Origin: an uncultured Bacilli bacterium
Lineage (GTDB): Bacteria > Bacillota_I > Bacilli_A > RF39 > UBA660
DNA: 64,000 nucleotides
NCBI GenBank assembly: GCA_934101115.1
Contig: CAKOPW010000007.1
Coordinates: 16,169-80,168 of the forward strand
Direction of reading: 5' to 3'
Shown here piece after piece: positions 36,009 through 44,836 of the stretch; position 1 is the first letter of the stretch, and each line of letters begins with the position of its first letter. The position numbers and the translations under genes were made by a program. Below the pieces are notes generated by a model. That model did not search any database and had not been told where the DNA came from. It saw only the letters and a program-made list of their open reading frames with translations.

Positions 36009-37037
36009 TCAATCAACAATTAACATCGCATCTCCAAATGAAAAGAAACGATATTTATTTAAAACTGCTTCTTTATAAGCATTAAGAACATGTTCTTTTC
36101 CTGCAAGTGCACTTACAAGCATAATTAATGTTGATTTTGGAAGATGAAAATTTGTTATTAAATTATCAATTCCTTTGAATTCAAAACCAGGATAAATGAA
36201 TATATTTGTATCATTAACTTCTGGGGTAAATGCATCATATTTTTTTCTATTTGATTCTAACACCCTTGTAGATGTTGTTCCAACAGCAAATATTTTGCCA
36301 CCATTTTTTCTAACTTCATTTAAAGTCTTAGCTGCTTCGGCTCCAATAATATAAGTTTCCGTGTGCATTTCATGCTTAGTAACGTCCTCAACATTTACAG
36401 GTCTAAAAGTTCCTAAACCAACATGAAGGGTTACATGCACTATTTTTACACCCTTATCTTTAATTTTATTCAATAATTCCTTAGTAAAATGAAGACCAGC
36501 AGTTGGCGCTGCAGCAGATCCATAGTTTTCTGCATATACTGTTTGATAACGATCTTTATCTTCCAATTTTTCATGAATATATGGAGGAAGTGGCATTGTT
36601 CCTAAATTTGCAAGAATTTCCATAAGAATTCCATTATATATAAGCTTTACATGCGTAATCCCATCATTTAAAAGTTCAATAACTTCAGCCTTTAATGAAC
36701 CATCTCCAAAAGAAACAATTGTTCCGACATGCAATCTTTTTTGAGGTTTAGATAAACACTCCCAAACATCCCCCTCAATATTTTTTAAAAGCAAAAGCTC
36801 AATAACAGCTTGAGTATCTTCTTTTTGTCCAATAAGTCTTGCTGGAATAACTTTAGAATCATTAATAACTAAAGCATCTCCAGGATTTAAATAGTCTATT
36901 ATATCAGTAAACGTTTTATGTTCAATTTCACCCGTTTTTTTATGCAATACCATAAGTCTAGACGCATCTCTTTTTTGTAAAGGAACTTGAGCAATCAACT
37001 CCTCTGGTAATTCATAATCAAAATCATCTGTTTTCAT
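36009..37037 (-). CDS. queA: S-adenosylmethionine:tRNA ribosyltransferase-isomerase
   Basis: 342 residues. Makes epoxyqueuosine in tRNA, the step after Tgt. It begins FDYELPEELIAQVPLQKRDASRL and includes LVINDSKVIPARL, AAPTAGLHFT, THVTLHVGLGTF and IVAVGTTSTRVLES-like segments (here KIFAVGTTSTRVLES). The start overlaps the end of the upstream gene by 14 bp. GAGGT lies 7 nt before the ATG. Confidence 0.97.
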   Translation of the reverse strand: MKTDDFDYELPEELIAQVPLQKRDASRLMVLHKKTGEIEHKTFTDIIDYLNPGDALVINDSKVIPARLIGQKEDTQAVIELLLLKNIEGDVWECLSKPQKRLHVGTIVSFGDGSLKAEVIELLNDGITHVKLIYNGILMEILANLGTMPLPPYIHEKLEDKDRYQTVYAENYGSAAAPTAGLHFTKELLNKIKDKGVKIVHVTLHVGLGTFRPVNVEDVTKHEMHTETYIIGAEAAKTLNEVRKNGGKIFAVGTTSTRVLESNRKKYDAFTPEVNDTNIFIYPGFEFKGIDNLITNFHLPKSTLIMLVSALAGKEHVLNAYKEAVLNKYRFFSFGDAMLIVD

Positions 37038-37893
37038 CTTTTCTACCTCTTTTTCTAAATGGAATAATTTTCAAATTTGCTTGTTGTCCATCAATTTCTT
37101 TTGTACATTCAACTATTTTAGCATTTATATTTAATATTTTGCAAATAATTGAAACATCCATTGAAGAAATTTCTCTAAAAAATTCTAAAAACTTTTCTAC
37201 TTGTTCTTGTTCCATTGATGCAAGTAACTTAATACGTTTAATATTTTCAAAATCAATAGGTAAAAATATTTTTTGACCATATTGACCAACAAATTCCTGT
37301 ATTTCATTCATTTTTCCCAAAATGACAGTATATATTTCATCCATTGAAGACAATTTTCTTAACTCACTTTCTTCATCAGGAGAATAATAATCAATTAATT
37401 TCTCATAATAAGCATTTAGTTTCTTTTTTAAATTACTATCGTTTTGATGAATGTTAATGGTATTTAACATAGCCGACAGCATATCATCTATTTCACAAAA
37501 GAAAATACCTTTGCTTTTCATATAATAAAACTGTTCCAAGCCTTCAATGTTTTCATCAAACAAACATATTTCTAAATATCTAGGATATAAATTCAAAGGA
37601 TATTCTTCTTCAAAAAAGGCATTTACAATAATATTAATTATATAATCACTACATTTTAAAAGACGCGAATTAGAGTTCAATAAATTTATCAAAATGACAA
37701 TTAACCATGCTCCATCATCACCAATATCCCCATACATCATTATCAAGTCATGATATTTTTGATTATTACAGAATAACGAATCTATACAATCTACCTTTTT
37801 ATTAAAATTAGCTATTAGCAAATGTTCATATAATATCAATTCTTCTTTTTCAATAGAATTATTTACATATTCTTTTAAAGTCAAGCAGATCAC
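37024..37893 (-). CDS. Unknown protein A of a paralogous pair in the ruv-queA operon
   Basis: 289 residues, predicted soluble and almost fully helical. No recognised domain. It shares an overall pattern with the next gene upstream: an N-terminal KEYVNNSIEKEELILYEHLL, a central LYPRYLEICLFDE, and a late KFLEFFREIS. It overlaps that gene by an ATGA junction and overlaps queA by 14 bp, so expression is tightly coupled. The position suggests a housekeeping-linked role, but function is unknown. Confidence 0.75.
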   Translation of the reverse strand: MICLTLKEYVNNSIEKEELILYEHLLIANFNKKVDCIDSLFCNNQKYHDLIMMYGDIGDDGAWLIVILINLLNSNSRLLKCSDYIINIIVNAFFEEEYPLNLYPRYLEICLFDENIEGLEQFYYMKSKGIFFCEIDDMLSAMLNTINIHQNDSNLKKKLNAYYEKLIDYYSPDEESELRKLSSMDEIYTVILGKMNEIQEFVGQYGQKIFLPIDFENIKRIKLLASMEQEQVEKFLEFFREISSMDVSIICKILNINAKIVECTKEIDGQQANLKIIPFRKRGRKDENR

Positions 37894-38732
37894 CTATTTC
37901 TTTGCTTTTCCGAAAAATCAACATAAATAATCTTATCATTTCCAAAAGAACGACAATAGCTTTGTGCTGTACTAATAATTATCGTACATTTTTCCTTCAT
38001 TCCTCTATCTTCACAATCTATTTGATGAAAGAAATCTAACATTTCTTTTTGTCTATCCAAATCTAAGTATTTTAATTTAGAAATAAATTCAGTTTGAGAG
38101 CATTCCTTTTCGGAAAAAGCATTAAAGCCAGAAAAATCACGAGTAAATTCATTTAATTCATACATTTTCTTTGAAACTATAGCAGCTATCTTATCAAAAT
38201 CATCTATATCTTTAAACCAAAGAGGTTTTATCTCCTCAGGAGATGATAAAATATCGTTATAATAATCTAAAATTTCAGTAACATTATCATCTCTTGAATT
38301 AGAAACATCAATTTTTTCAAGTGCGGCCAATAAAATATGCATTGGATCAACATTTAACCTTCTTTTATTATCATGCAACTCTGTTATTTTTGATAGAACT
38401 CTTGAATCCAAAATTATATCCAAATATCTTTTATAATTTGTAATATCCAAACCAAAATCATAAATAGCCCTAACTATATCGTCAATAACACTTAAACTTG
38501 CATTAAGTAGCCTTTTATCTTTATCTAATATACAAACAAAAGCCATAAGATAGCAACAAGATCCCATCTCATCATCAGTATAATAATCAAGCATTTTTTC
38601 ATATTCATCATAACCAACAGTAATTTTTAGTTTGTCATATATTCTCATAAATCTTTCATACAATATATGATCATTTACTTCGTCTTTATCAAATTCATAA
38701 TTATCTTGCACGTACTTTTTTATATCTCTCAT
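37890..38732 (-). CDS. Unknown protein B of a paralogous pair in the ruv-queA operon
   Basis: 280 residues, helical and acidic, with no recognised domain. It parallels its neighbour: KKYVQDNYEFDKDEVNDHIL, then LLNASLSVIDDIVRAIYDFG, TNYKRYLDIILD and MLDFFHQID. It lies 10 bp after ruvB. The pair probably arose by tandem duplication followed by strong divergence. Confidence 0.75.
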   Translation of the reverse strand: MRDIKKYVQDNYEFDKDEVNDHILYERFMRIYDKLKITVGYDEYEKMLDYYTDDEMGSCCYLMAFVCILDKDKRLLNASLSVIDDIVRAIYDFGLDITNYKRYLDIILDSRVLSKITELHDNKRRLNVDPMHILLAALEKIDVSNSRDDNVTEILDYYNDILSSPEEIKPLWFKDIDDFDKIAAIVSKKMYELNEFTRDFSGFNAFSEKECSQTEFISKLKYLDLDRQKEMLDFFHQIDCEDRGMKEKCTIIISTAQSYCRSFGNDKIIYVDFSEKQRNR

Positions 38733-38742
38733 AATTCACCTT

Positions 38743-39738
38743 TTAAAATAACCTATCTCCTTGATTTAAATGCTCATAAGCTTTATCCGTAACCATTCTT
38801 CCACGAGGAGTACGTTTAATAAAGCCTTCTTGTAATAAATATGGTTCAACAACATCTTCAAGTGTGGAAACCTCTTCTCCAATTGATGATGCAATAGTCT
38901 CTACTCCAACCGGTCCACCATTAAATTTTTCAATTAAACTTGTTAAATATTGTATATCAATTTTATCAAGTCCATATTTATCAACCTTTAATCTATCTAA
39001 TGCTTTTCTAGTTATATCCAAATCAATTACTCCATCACCAATAACTGAAGCAAAATCACGAACTCGTTTAAAAAGTCTATTAGCAATTCTCGGTGTCTTT
39101 CGACTTCTTCTTGCAAGTTCTACAGCTGCATCATCAGTTATTTCCATATCTAATACGCGACTAGTTCTTTTAATAATTCCAACTAACTCTTCTTCAGTAT
39201 AATAGTTAAGCTTATTTATGATACCAAAACGATCTCTTAACGGAGCTGATAAATCTCCAGCTCTAGTTGTTGCTCCAACAAGCGTAAAAGGCGGCAAGTC
39301 AATTTTTATACTTCTACTAGAAGAATCAGTTCCAACAACTATATCAAGTTCAAAATCTTCCATTGCTGGATAAAGTATTTCTTCAATAAACTTTGGCATA
39401 CGATGTATTTCATCTATAAATAACACATCTCCAGGTTCTAGAGTTGAGAGAACAGCCGCTAAATCACCAGACTTTTCAATTGCTGGACCACTTGATGTTT
39501 TAAAATTTGCTCCAAGCTCATTTGCAATTATATGAGCAAGAGTTGTTTTTCCAAGTCCAGGAGGACCATATAAAAGAACATGATCTAATGGTTCATTACG
39601 CATTTTAGCTGCTTCAATAAATATTTTTATATTTTCTTTTACTTCACTTTGACCAACATATTCATCCAAGCTTTGGGGTCTTATATTATCTTCATTAATT
39701 TCTTCTTCAGTTTTATCTCCAGTAACTATTCTATCCAT
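38743..39738 (-). CDS. ruvB: Holliday junction helicase subunit RuvB
   Basis: 331 residues. AAA+ motor that drives branch migration with RuvA. It shows RPQSLDEYVGQSEVKENI, Walker A GPPGLGKTTLA, Walker B LFIDEIHRM, and GATTRAGDLSAPLRDRFGI. The C-terminal winged helix ends QEGFIKRTPRGRM. It follows ruvA by 10 bp. Confidence 0.98.
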   Translation of the reverse strand: MDRIVTGDKTEEEINEDNIRPQSLDEYVGQSEVKENIKIFIEAAKMRNEPLDHVLLYGPPGLGKTTLAHIIANELGANFKTSSGPAIEKSGDLAAVLSTLEPGDVLFIDEIHRMPKFIEEILYPAMEDFELDIVVGTDSSSRSIKIDLPPFTLVGATTRAGDLSAPLRDRFGIINKLNYYTEEELVGIIKRTSRVLDMEITDDAAVELARRSRKTPRIANRLFKRVRDFASVIGDGVIDLDITRKALDRLKVDKYGLDKIDIQYLTSLIEKFNGGPVGVETIASSIGEEVSTLEDVVEPYLLQEGFIKRTPRGRMVTDKAYEHLNQGDRLF

Positions 39739-39748
39739 AATATACCTC

Positions 39749-40300
39749 CTAACTATTTAATAATAATTTCAACGCTTCTTTTATTTGATTTTCAATTGTT
39801 GCACTTTGATCAACTTTACTTACTATTTTCTTTATATCTGCATTCTTATAACCAAGACTTACTAATGCTTCAATTAATTCATCATTTTGAGCAACAGCAG
39901 TTGCTTGAGTATTTAATTTACCTTTTAAATCAAGAATAATTTGTCTTGCAAGCTTATCTCCAACTTTAGGAAATTTAGTTAAATACATAATGTTTTCTCG
40001 ATCAATTGCATCAACTATACCACTAACACTTCCAGTTGCAAGCATTGGTAAAGCTATTTTAGGTCCAAGACCTTTTACATTTATAAGCCTTAAAAATAAA
40101 TCTTTTTCTTCTAAAGACTTAAAACCATACAAAGAATATTCATCTTCTCTTATATAATTATATAAATATACTTTATATTCTTCTCCAACGTTAAATGAAT
40201 ACGGATTAGAAACAAATACATTATAACCAATTCCATTATTATCGATAACAATACTACTGCTTGTAACTTCATCTATTATTCCTTTTATATAACTATACAT
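39749..40300 (-). CDS. ruvA: Holliday junction-binding subunit RuvA
   Basis: 183 residues. Binds four-way junctions and loads RuvB. It begins MYSYIKGIIDEVTSSSIVID (OB fold), has the helix-hairpin-helix segments INVKGLGPKIAL and FPKVGDKLARQII, and a C-terminal RuvB-binding domain. The ATG at 40300 is chosen because AAGG lies 8 nt ahead; a GTG at 40309 is part of the ribosome site. Confidence 0.96.
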   Translation of the reverse strand: MYSYIKGIIDEVTSSSIVIDNNGIGYNVFVSNPYSFNVGEEYKVYLYNYIREDEYSLYGFKSLEEKDLFLRLINVKGLGPKIALPMLATGSVSGIVDAIDRENIMYLTKFPKVGDKLARQIILDLKGKLNTQATAVAQNDELIEALVSLGYKNADIKKIVSKVDQSATIENQIKEALKLLLNS

Positions 40301-40418
40301 TTTTCTCACCTTAATAAAAGTATATCATACATTTGTTTATAATTATATATATTTTTAAAAAAGTAATGTCAAAATATATACCTCATTAATAAAATATAGT
40401 AGATAAAGGAGGTATATT

Positions 40419-40601
40419 ATGTACTATTACGGATATAATAACTATGGCATGAATACAAATCCTTGTTGTATGTCTAATCCTGGATTTGCTGGTTATACAA
40501 CTGGTGGATATTCATGGGGCGCAGCTTTATGGATTGTACTTTTCATTCTATTAGTAATAATAATCGGCGCTGGCTGGACTGGATACAACAATAACGACTA
40601 A
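40419..40601 (+). CDS. YjcZ-like small membrane protein
   Basis: 60 residues. A Tyr/Asn/Gly-rich head (MYYYGYNNYGMNTNPCCMS) is followed by one membrane helix WGAALWIVLFILLVIIIGAGW. The helix matches the tiny-TM YjcZ family, which is linked to sporulation in Bacillus. AGGAGGT lies 6 nt ahead of the ATG. Together with the SigK/SigE-like factors it hints at a spore-forming ancestry, though no other spore genes are seen here. Confidence 0.75.
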   Translation: MYYYGYNNYGMNTNPCCMSNPGFAGYTTGGYSWGAALWIVLFILLVIIIGAGWTGYNNND

Positions 40602-40605
40602 CAAA

Positions 40606-40636
40606 GAAAATCACATCAACATGATGTGATTTTTTA
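40606..40636 (+). terminator. Terminator after the YjcZ-like gene
   Basis: AATCACATCA and TGATGTGATT pair tightly with a short loop, followed by six Ts. Confidence 0.9.
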
Positions 40637-40650
40637 ATGTATTTTAACAA

Positions 40651-42441
40651 TTAATTATACAAATTTAAAAATTGATAACTTCCAGGATAGCTGCCATATG
40701 ATATTGATGTCACATTATTATTGGTGATTCCAGAATATGAGCTCTTTCCAGGTAAAATTTCAACATACACCGTGTTTTCTTCTCCATTTTTTAAAATTCC
40801 CGCATGCACAGCTGCAGAATTTAATGCTGAATCATCAGTATAAATCGAATCACCCCATAAAGATCTACAGCCATTAATAGAACCAGTAAGTGTAAAAGAA
40901 TACAACGAGTTATTATTTCCGCGATAAGATGACATACTTGTTGGAGTTGTTATTTCGGTTACACCATCCCAATGAGCATACAAAGTTTGATCTTTATTTA
41001 TTTTAAATATGTCTTCTGCTGTAATTTTTACTCCACCAACTGACGCTGTATACCATCCAGTAAAATAATAAACTTCTCTTTTAGGAACTGGTAATTCTCC
41101 ATATTTTTCTTGATATGATAACTCTTTAGTATTAAATAAAACCTGTCCACCATTTGCATCAAAAGAAATAGTATATTTTTTCTTAGGTGCCTTTTCTGTT
41201 CTTGATATCTTGTTAATTTTTAATTTACATGTTAACGATTTATTAATTAAATTTTTTATATTTTGACTAGTACTATCTTGTGCAGTAATTGTTATTTTAT
41301 CTGTCGTTATACTTGTAGGTGCAGACATTAAAGTTATACGAGCATAACCATTTCCAGACTTAGCACAATTTGCTGTTGGATTAGAGTTTACACATGTTGT
41401 TGAGATTGTTTTTGTAGATTCTTCACTTGATTCTTCACAATTATAACAATACATGCTTTTATCAGTTAAAAGTGAATTTCCTATATATCCTGACCCGCCG
41501 CCAGAACCAGCAAGTCCAAGTGCTCCACCATAGAAACCACCTCCGCCTCCAGCTCCAAAAACGTCATCTCTTCTTCCCAATCCAAATTTATATCCTTCAG
41601 TATTTGTTCCGCCAACGCCTATGTTACCATCACGACACAATTTATATCCGCTATTAGCTATTTTTCCACCACCTGAGCCCCCAAGTCCACAATTATAGGG
41701 ATAGTTTGCTATATTGGCTCCGCCGCCGCCTCCAGCAACTAATAATAAATCTACTAAATGCGAACTCTGTTGACTTAACTCACCTTTATTAAAAGAAATA
41801 TGTGTAGCTCCTCCACCAGCTCCACAAAATCTATACATTATATCACTATTGTAATATCCAGTAAGAGTTTTACAAGAACCGCCTCCATTATAACTTCTTG
41901 AGACAATACATGAAGCATCTAGATTACTCGTTTTACATGACTTTCCACCAGCACCAACATTAATATAAATGGTATTATTAGCAGTTAATTCAGTTAAACC
42001 AATAGAATATCCTCCATATCCTCCATAATAAGTAGAGTCTAAAGATCCACCTTGGGCTCCCCAAGTCTCTAATTTATATGTTCCATTAACTGGTACAGTA
42101 AATGTTTGTTCTCCTCCTGTATAATCATAGTTCCAAACTTTTCCTACATTTTCATCTTCTTTTACACATTCTAAGTAGCTTTCAGTATCATATTCTGTTG
42201 AATCATTTACTATATCTACACTTACATCTCCATTTATATCACTTATTGTAAACTCATCTTTTGTTTCATTTATTCCAGTTATTTCAGTACCATTTACTTT
42301 TAAATTAGAAAGATATACTTTGAAGTCACTTAAGTTTTCTGCTAGCAATGCATTTCCATATATATTTATTGTTGCATTATATGCTGCATAACCAATTACC
42401 ATAAATAAAACTGTTATCAAAAGTATTGTCGTCTTCTTCAT
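40651..42441 (-). CDS. Surface protein: glycine-rich domain, InlB-type repeat, LCCL domain
   Basis: 596 residues. A signal-anchor (residues 4-22) is followed by an anchor domain (about 28-95). Then comes a Gly-rich domain (about 101-371; NGTYKLETWGAQGG, VAGGGGGA, SGGGSGYIGNSLL). The anchor domain's last strand is LTCKLKINKIS (403-413). A Listeria-Bacteroides (InlB B) repeat follows (about 423-492; SFDANGGQ...GWYTA...LYAHWDG). The C-terminus (about 500-596) fits an LCCL domain: LWGDSIYTDDSALNSAAVHAG and TSISYGSYPGSYQF. Exported adhesin-like function is inferred. It starts at ATG with AAGGAAG upstream and shares its promoter sequence with the next two genes. Confidence 0.85.
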   Translation of the reverse strand: MKKTTILLITVLFMVIGYAAYNATINIYGNALLAENLSDFKVYLSNLKVNGTEITGINETKDEFTISDINGDVSVDIVNDSTEYDTESYLECVKEDENVGKVWNYDYTGGEQTFTVPVNGTYKLETWGAQGGSLDSTYYGGYGGYSIGLTELTANNTIYINVGAGGKSCKTSNLDASCIVSRSYNGGGSCKTLTGYYNSDIMYRFCGAGGGATHISFNKGELSQQSSHLVDLLLVAGGGGGANIANYPYNCGLGGSGGGKIANSGYKLCRDGNIGVGGTNTEGYKFGLGRRDDVFGAGGGGGFYGGALGLAGSGGGSGYIGNSLLTDKSMYCYNCEESSEESTKTISTTCVNSNPTANCAKSGNGYARITLMSAPTSITTDKITITAQDSTSQNIKNLINKSLTCKLKINKISRTEKAPKKKYTISFDANGGQVLFNTKELSYQEKYGELPVPKREVYYFTGWYTASVGGVKITAEDIFKINKDQTLYAHWDGVTEITTPTSMSSYRGNNNSLYSFTLTGSINGCRSLWGDSIYTDDSALNSAAVHAGILKNGEENTVYVEILPGKSSYSGITNNNVTSISYGSYPGSYQFLNLYN

Positions 42442-42469
42442 TTTTACATCTTCCTTATCTTTCTATTTT

Positions 42470-42497
42470 ATTTTATAATACCCCCCCCGATTTTCAA
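42470..42497 (-). promoter_or_regulatory. Poly-G spacer promoter of glycine-rich gene 1
   Basis: TTGAAA (42497-42492), then ATC-G8-TATTA (16 bp), then TAAAAT (42475-42470). The eight-G run is at 42488-42481. One extra G would give the optimal 17-bp spacer. The same layout precedes the two sister genes. Confidence 0.65.
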
Positions 42498-42516
42498 GTT
42501 AAACTAAATTTTTGCA

Positions 42517-42543
42517 CAAAAAAATTATGCTTTTTCGCATAAC
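42517..42543 (-). terminator. Terminator after glycine-rich gene 2
   Basis: On the minus strand GTTATGC-GAAAAA-GCATAAT followed by seven Ts. It lies just upstream of the gene 1 promoter, insulating the two. Confidence 0.85.
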
Positions 42544-42547
42544 TTTT

Positions 42548-44602
42548 TTAATCTATACTTAATAAAGTAATATGTGCATAGCCATTTCCAGATTTAGCAC
42601 AATTGGCTGTTGGTGTTGCACTTTTGCATGTTGTTGAAATTGTTTTTGTTGATTCTTCACTTGATTCTGTACAATTATAACAATACATACTTTTTTCTAA
42701 CAACAATGAATTCCCTATATAACTTGAACCTCCAGCACCTGCTCCGATGTTTGCTCCACTTCCACCATAATACCCACTTCCTCCTCCGGAACCTGCTCCG
42801 TCATGGTATATAGTCATAGCAGAATTTCCACCTTGTCCAAAAGATCCACAGTCAGCTCCGTTGCTATTACAACCAGCCGAGCTTTGATTTCCGGGATTTG
42901 AAAGACGGCCGACACCTGTATAATCTTGTAATAAATTTGTTGGTCTCATACCTGTATATCCTCCTGCTGAGCCTCCAACACCACCATTTGAACCATTGGT
43001 ATAATGTCCACCTCCGCCTCCTGCAGCTACAATAATTAAATCTTTTTTATTGTTTACAAATGTAGATAAAAGACCTGACGAAGTTGCTATATGTGTCGCT
43101 CCGCCTCCACCAGCAGCTAGAGATTCAGTTTGAGTGTATGCTAAAGCTGAACCGCCTCCATTATATCCTCCATCACATCTAGTAGCAGTTGTACAATTTT
43201 TACCTGTTGATCCAATGTTTATATACAATTCATCCATTACATTCAATTTCACATTCCCATTAGAATATCCACCATATCCACCAATATACGTTTCATTTGC
43301 ACTTCCACCTTGGGCTCCCCAAACTTCTAATTTATAAGTTCCCGCTACTGGAGCAACAAAAGTTTGTTCTCCTCCGGTATAATCAAATGTCCATTTTGTT
43401 TGTCCTTCATATTTTTTCTTTTCAGTTCTCGATATTTTATTAACTTTTAATTTACAAGTTAACTTTTTGGATACTATTCCATTAAGAACTTGATTTTTGT
43501 TAGTTTGGGATTCAATAGATAATGTATCAGTTATAAATTTAGAATCAGTGGAAATATAAGTTATACGCGAGTATCCGTTCCCTGATTTTGCACAAGCTGA
43601 TACCGCTGAAGAAGATGTACATGTTGTACTGATAGTTTTGGTACTTGCATCCGTAGATTCTTCACAGTTATAACAATACATACTCTTATCAGTTAAAAGT
43701 GAATTTCCTATATATCCTGATCCACCAGCACCTGAGTTATAATCATTATTACTGTTCATTACTGTGTAACCACCATAGAAGCCACCGCCTCCGCCGCCGG
43801 TATCATTTGTTAAACCAGATTGCCCTATTCCAAAAACAAAACCACTAGTTTGAGTACCTGGGTCTCCAGTATTCGAATTTTTAGTTCCAGAAAATCCTCC
43901 TCCAGAACCTGAAGTAGCAGAAGTGTTTCCACCTCCACCGCCGCCTCCAGCAACCAGTAAAATATCGCCTTTTTTATTTTCTAATGTTGAAAGAAGCCCG
44001 CTACTTTTAGCAATGTGAGTTGCTCCGCCGCCTCCGGAAGATATTCCCGATGTTCCAGCATCTCCGCCTCCATTATATCCGCCTAAAGCAGAATATTTTG
44101 CTCCATCACCTTGACCACCAATATTGATATAAACTTTATCAGAAAGAGAAAAATTTACTGTACCAACCGAGTAACCACCATATCCGGATTTGTTTTTCAT
44201 ATAAAAATCACAATATCCACCACTTGCTCCCCAAACTTCTAACTTATACGTTCCTGCTATTGGAGCAGTAAATGTTTGCTCTCCTCCGGTATAATCATAA
44301 TCCCATACATTATTAGTTTCACAATCAAGATAAGCTTCTGTATCATATTCGGTTGAAGCGTTAGTTATTTCATATTCTATTGAATCATTTTTTAAAAAAT
44401 TTTCTATTGTGAATTCATCTTTTGTATCGTTTATTCCACTTACCTCAGTTCCATTTACTTTTAAATTAGAAAGATATACTTTAAAGTCACTTATGTTTTC
44501 TGCTAGCAATGCATTTCCATATATATTTACCGTTGCGTTATATGCTGCATAACCAATTACCATAAATAGAATTGCTATTAAAAGTATTGTCGTCTTCTTC
44601 AC
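42548..44602 (-). CDS. Surface protein with two glycine-rich domains
   Basis: 684 residues. The signal-anchor and anchor domain are nearly identical to those of its neighbours. A first Gly-rich domain (about 105-345; AGTYKLEVWGASGG, ILLVAGGGGGG, GAGGSGYIGNSLL) is followed by LTCKLKVNKISRTEK (about 385-399). A second Gly-rich domain (about 407-684; AGTYKLEVWGAQGG, IVAAGGGGGH, GAGGSSYIGNSLL) ends at GNGYAHITLLS. Each domain carries MYCYNCEES/TES and a short Cys-x-Lys-Ser-Gly-Asn-Gly-Tyr stretch. The start is GTG after AAGGAAG. Cell-surface adhesion is inferred. Confidence 0.83.
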   Translation of the reverse strand: MKKTTILLIAILFMVIGYAAYNATVNIYGNALLAENISDFKVYLSNLKVNGTEVSGINDTKDEFTIENFLKNDSIEYEITNASTEYDTEAYLDCETNNVWDYDYTGGEQTFTAPIAGTYKLEVWGASGGYCDFYMKNKSGYGGYSVGTVNFSLSDKVYINIGGQGDGAKYSALGGYNGGGDAGTSGISSGGGGATHIAKSSGLLSTLENKKGDILLVAGGGGGGGNTSATSGSGGGFSGTKNSNTGDPGTQTSGFVFGIGQSGLTNDTGGGGGGFYGGYTVMNSNNDYNSGAGGSGYIGNSLLTDKSMYCYNCEESTDASTKTISTTCTSSSAVSACAKSGNGYSRITYISTDSKFITDTLSIESQTNKNQVLNGIVSKKLTCKLKVNKISRTEKKKYEGQTKWTFDYTGGEQTFVAPVAGTYKLEVWGAQGGSANETYIGGYGGYSNGNVKLNVMDELYINIGSTGKNCTTATRCDGGYNGGGSALAYTQTESLAAGGGGATHIATSSGLLSTFVNNKKDLIIVAAGGGGGHYTNGSNGGVGGSAGGYTGMRPTNLLQDYTGVGRLSNPGNQSSAGCNSNGADCGSFGQGGNSAMTIYHDGAGSGGGSGYYGGSGANIGAGAGGSSYIGNSLLLEKSMYCYNCTESSEESTKTISTTCKSATPTANCAKSGNGYAHITLLSID

Positions 44603-44631
44603 TTTTACATCTTCCTTATCTTTCTATTTTT

Positions 44632-44659
44632 ATTTTATAATACCCCCCCCGATTTGCAA
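44632..44659 (-). promoter_or_regulatory. Poly-G spacer promoter of glycine-rich gene 2
   Basis: TTGCAA (44659-44654), a 16-bp spacer containing eight Gs (44650-44643), and TAAAAT (44637-44632). It is nearly identical to the promoter of gene 3. Confidence 0.65.
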
Positions 44660-44808
44660 GGGAATTACTTTTATTTACATCATTTTGCATTTTATTCTGT
44701 TACTCTTGTCTATTATATTTAAATTATACAATTTATTTGTTGTAGAGTAAATATTCTATTCTTAGTATGTTAAAATTCTATCTTTATATTATTTTTACTT
44801 TAACAATT

Positions 44809-44836
44809 AAAAAAGAATCACTTTTCATGATTCTTT
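44809..44836 (-). terminator. Terminator after glycine-rich gene 3
   Basis: On the minus strand AGAATCA-TGAAAAG-TGATTCT followed by six Ts. Confidence 0.88.
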
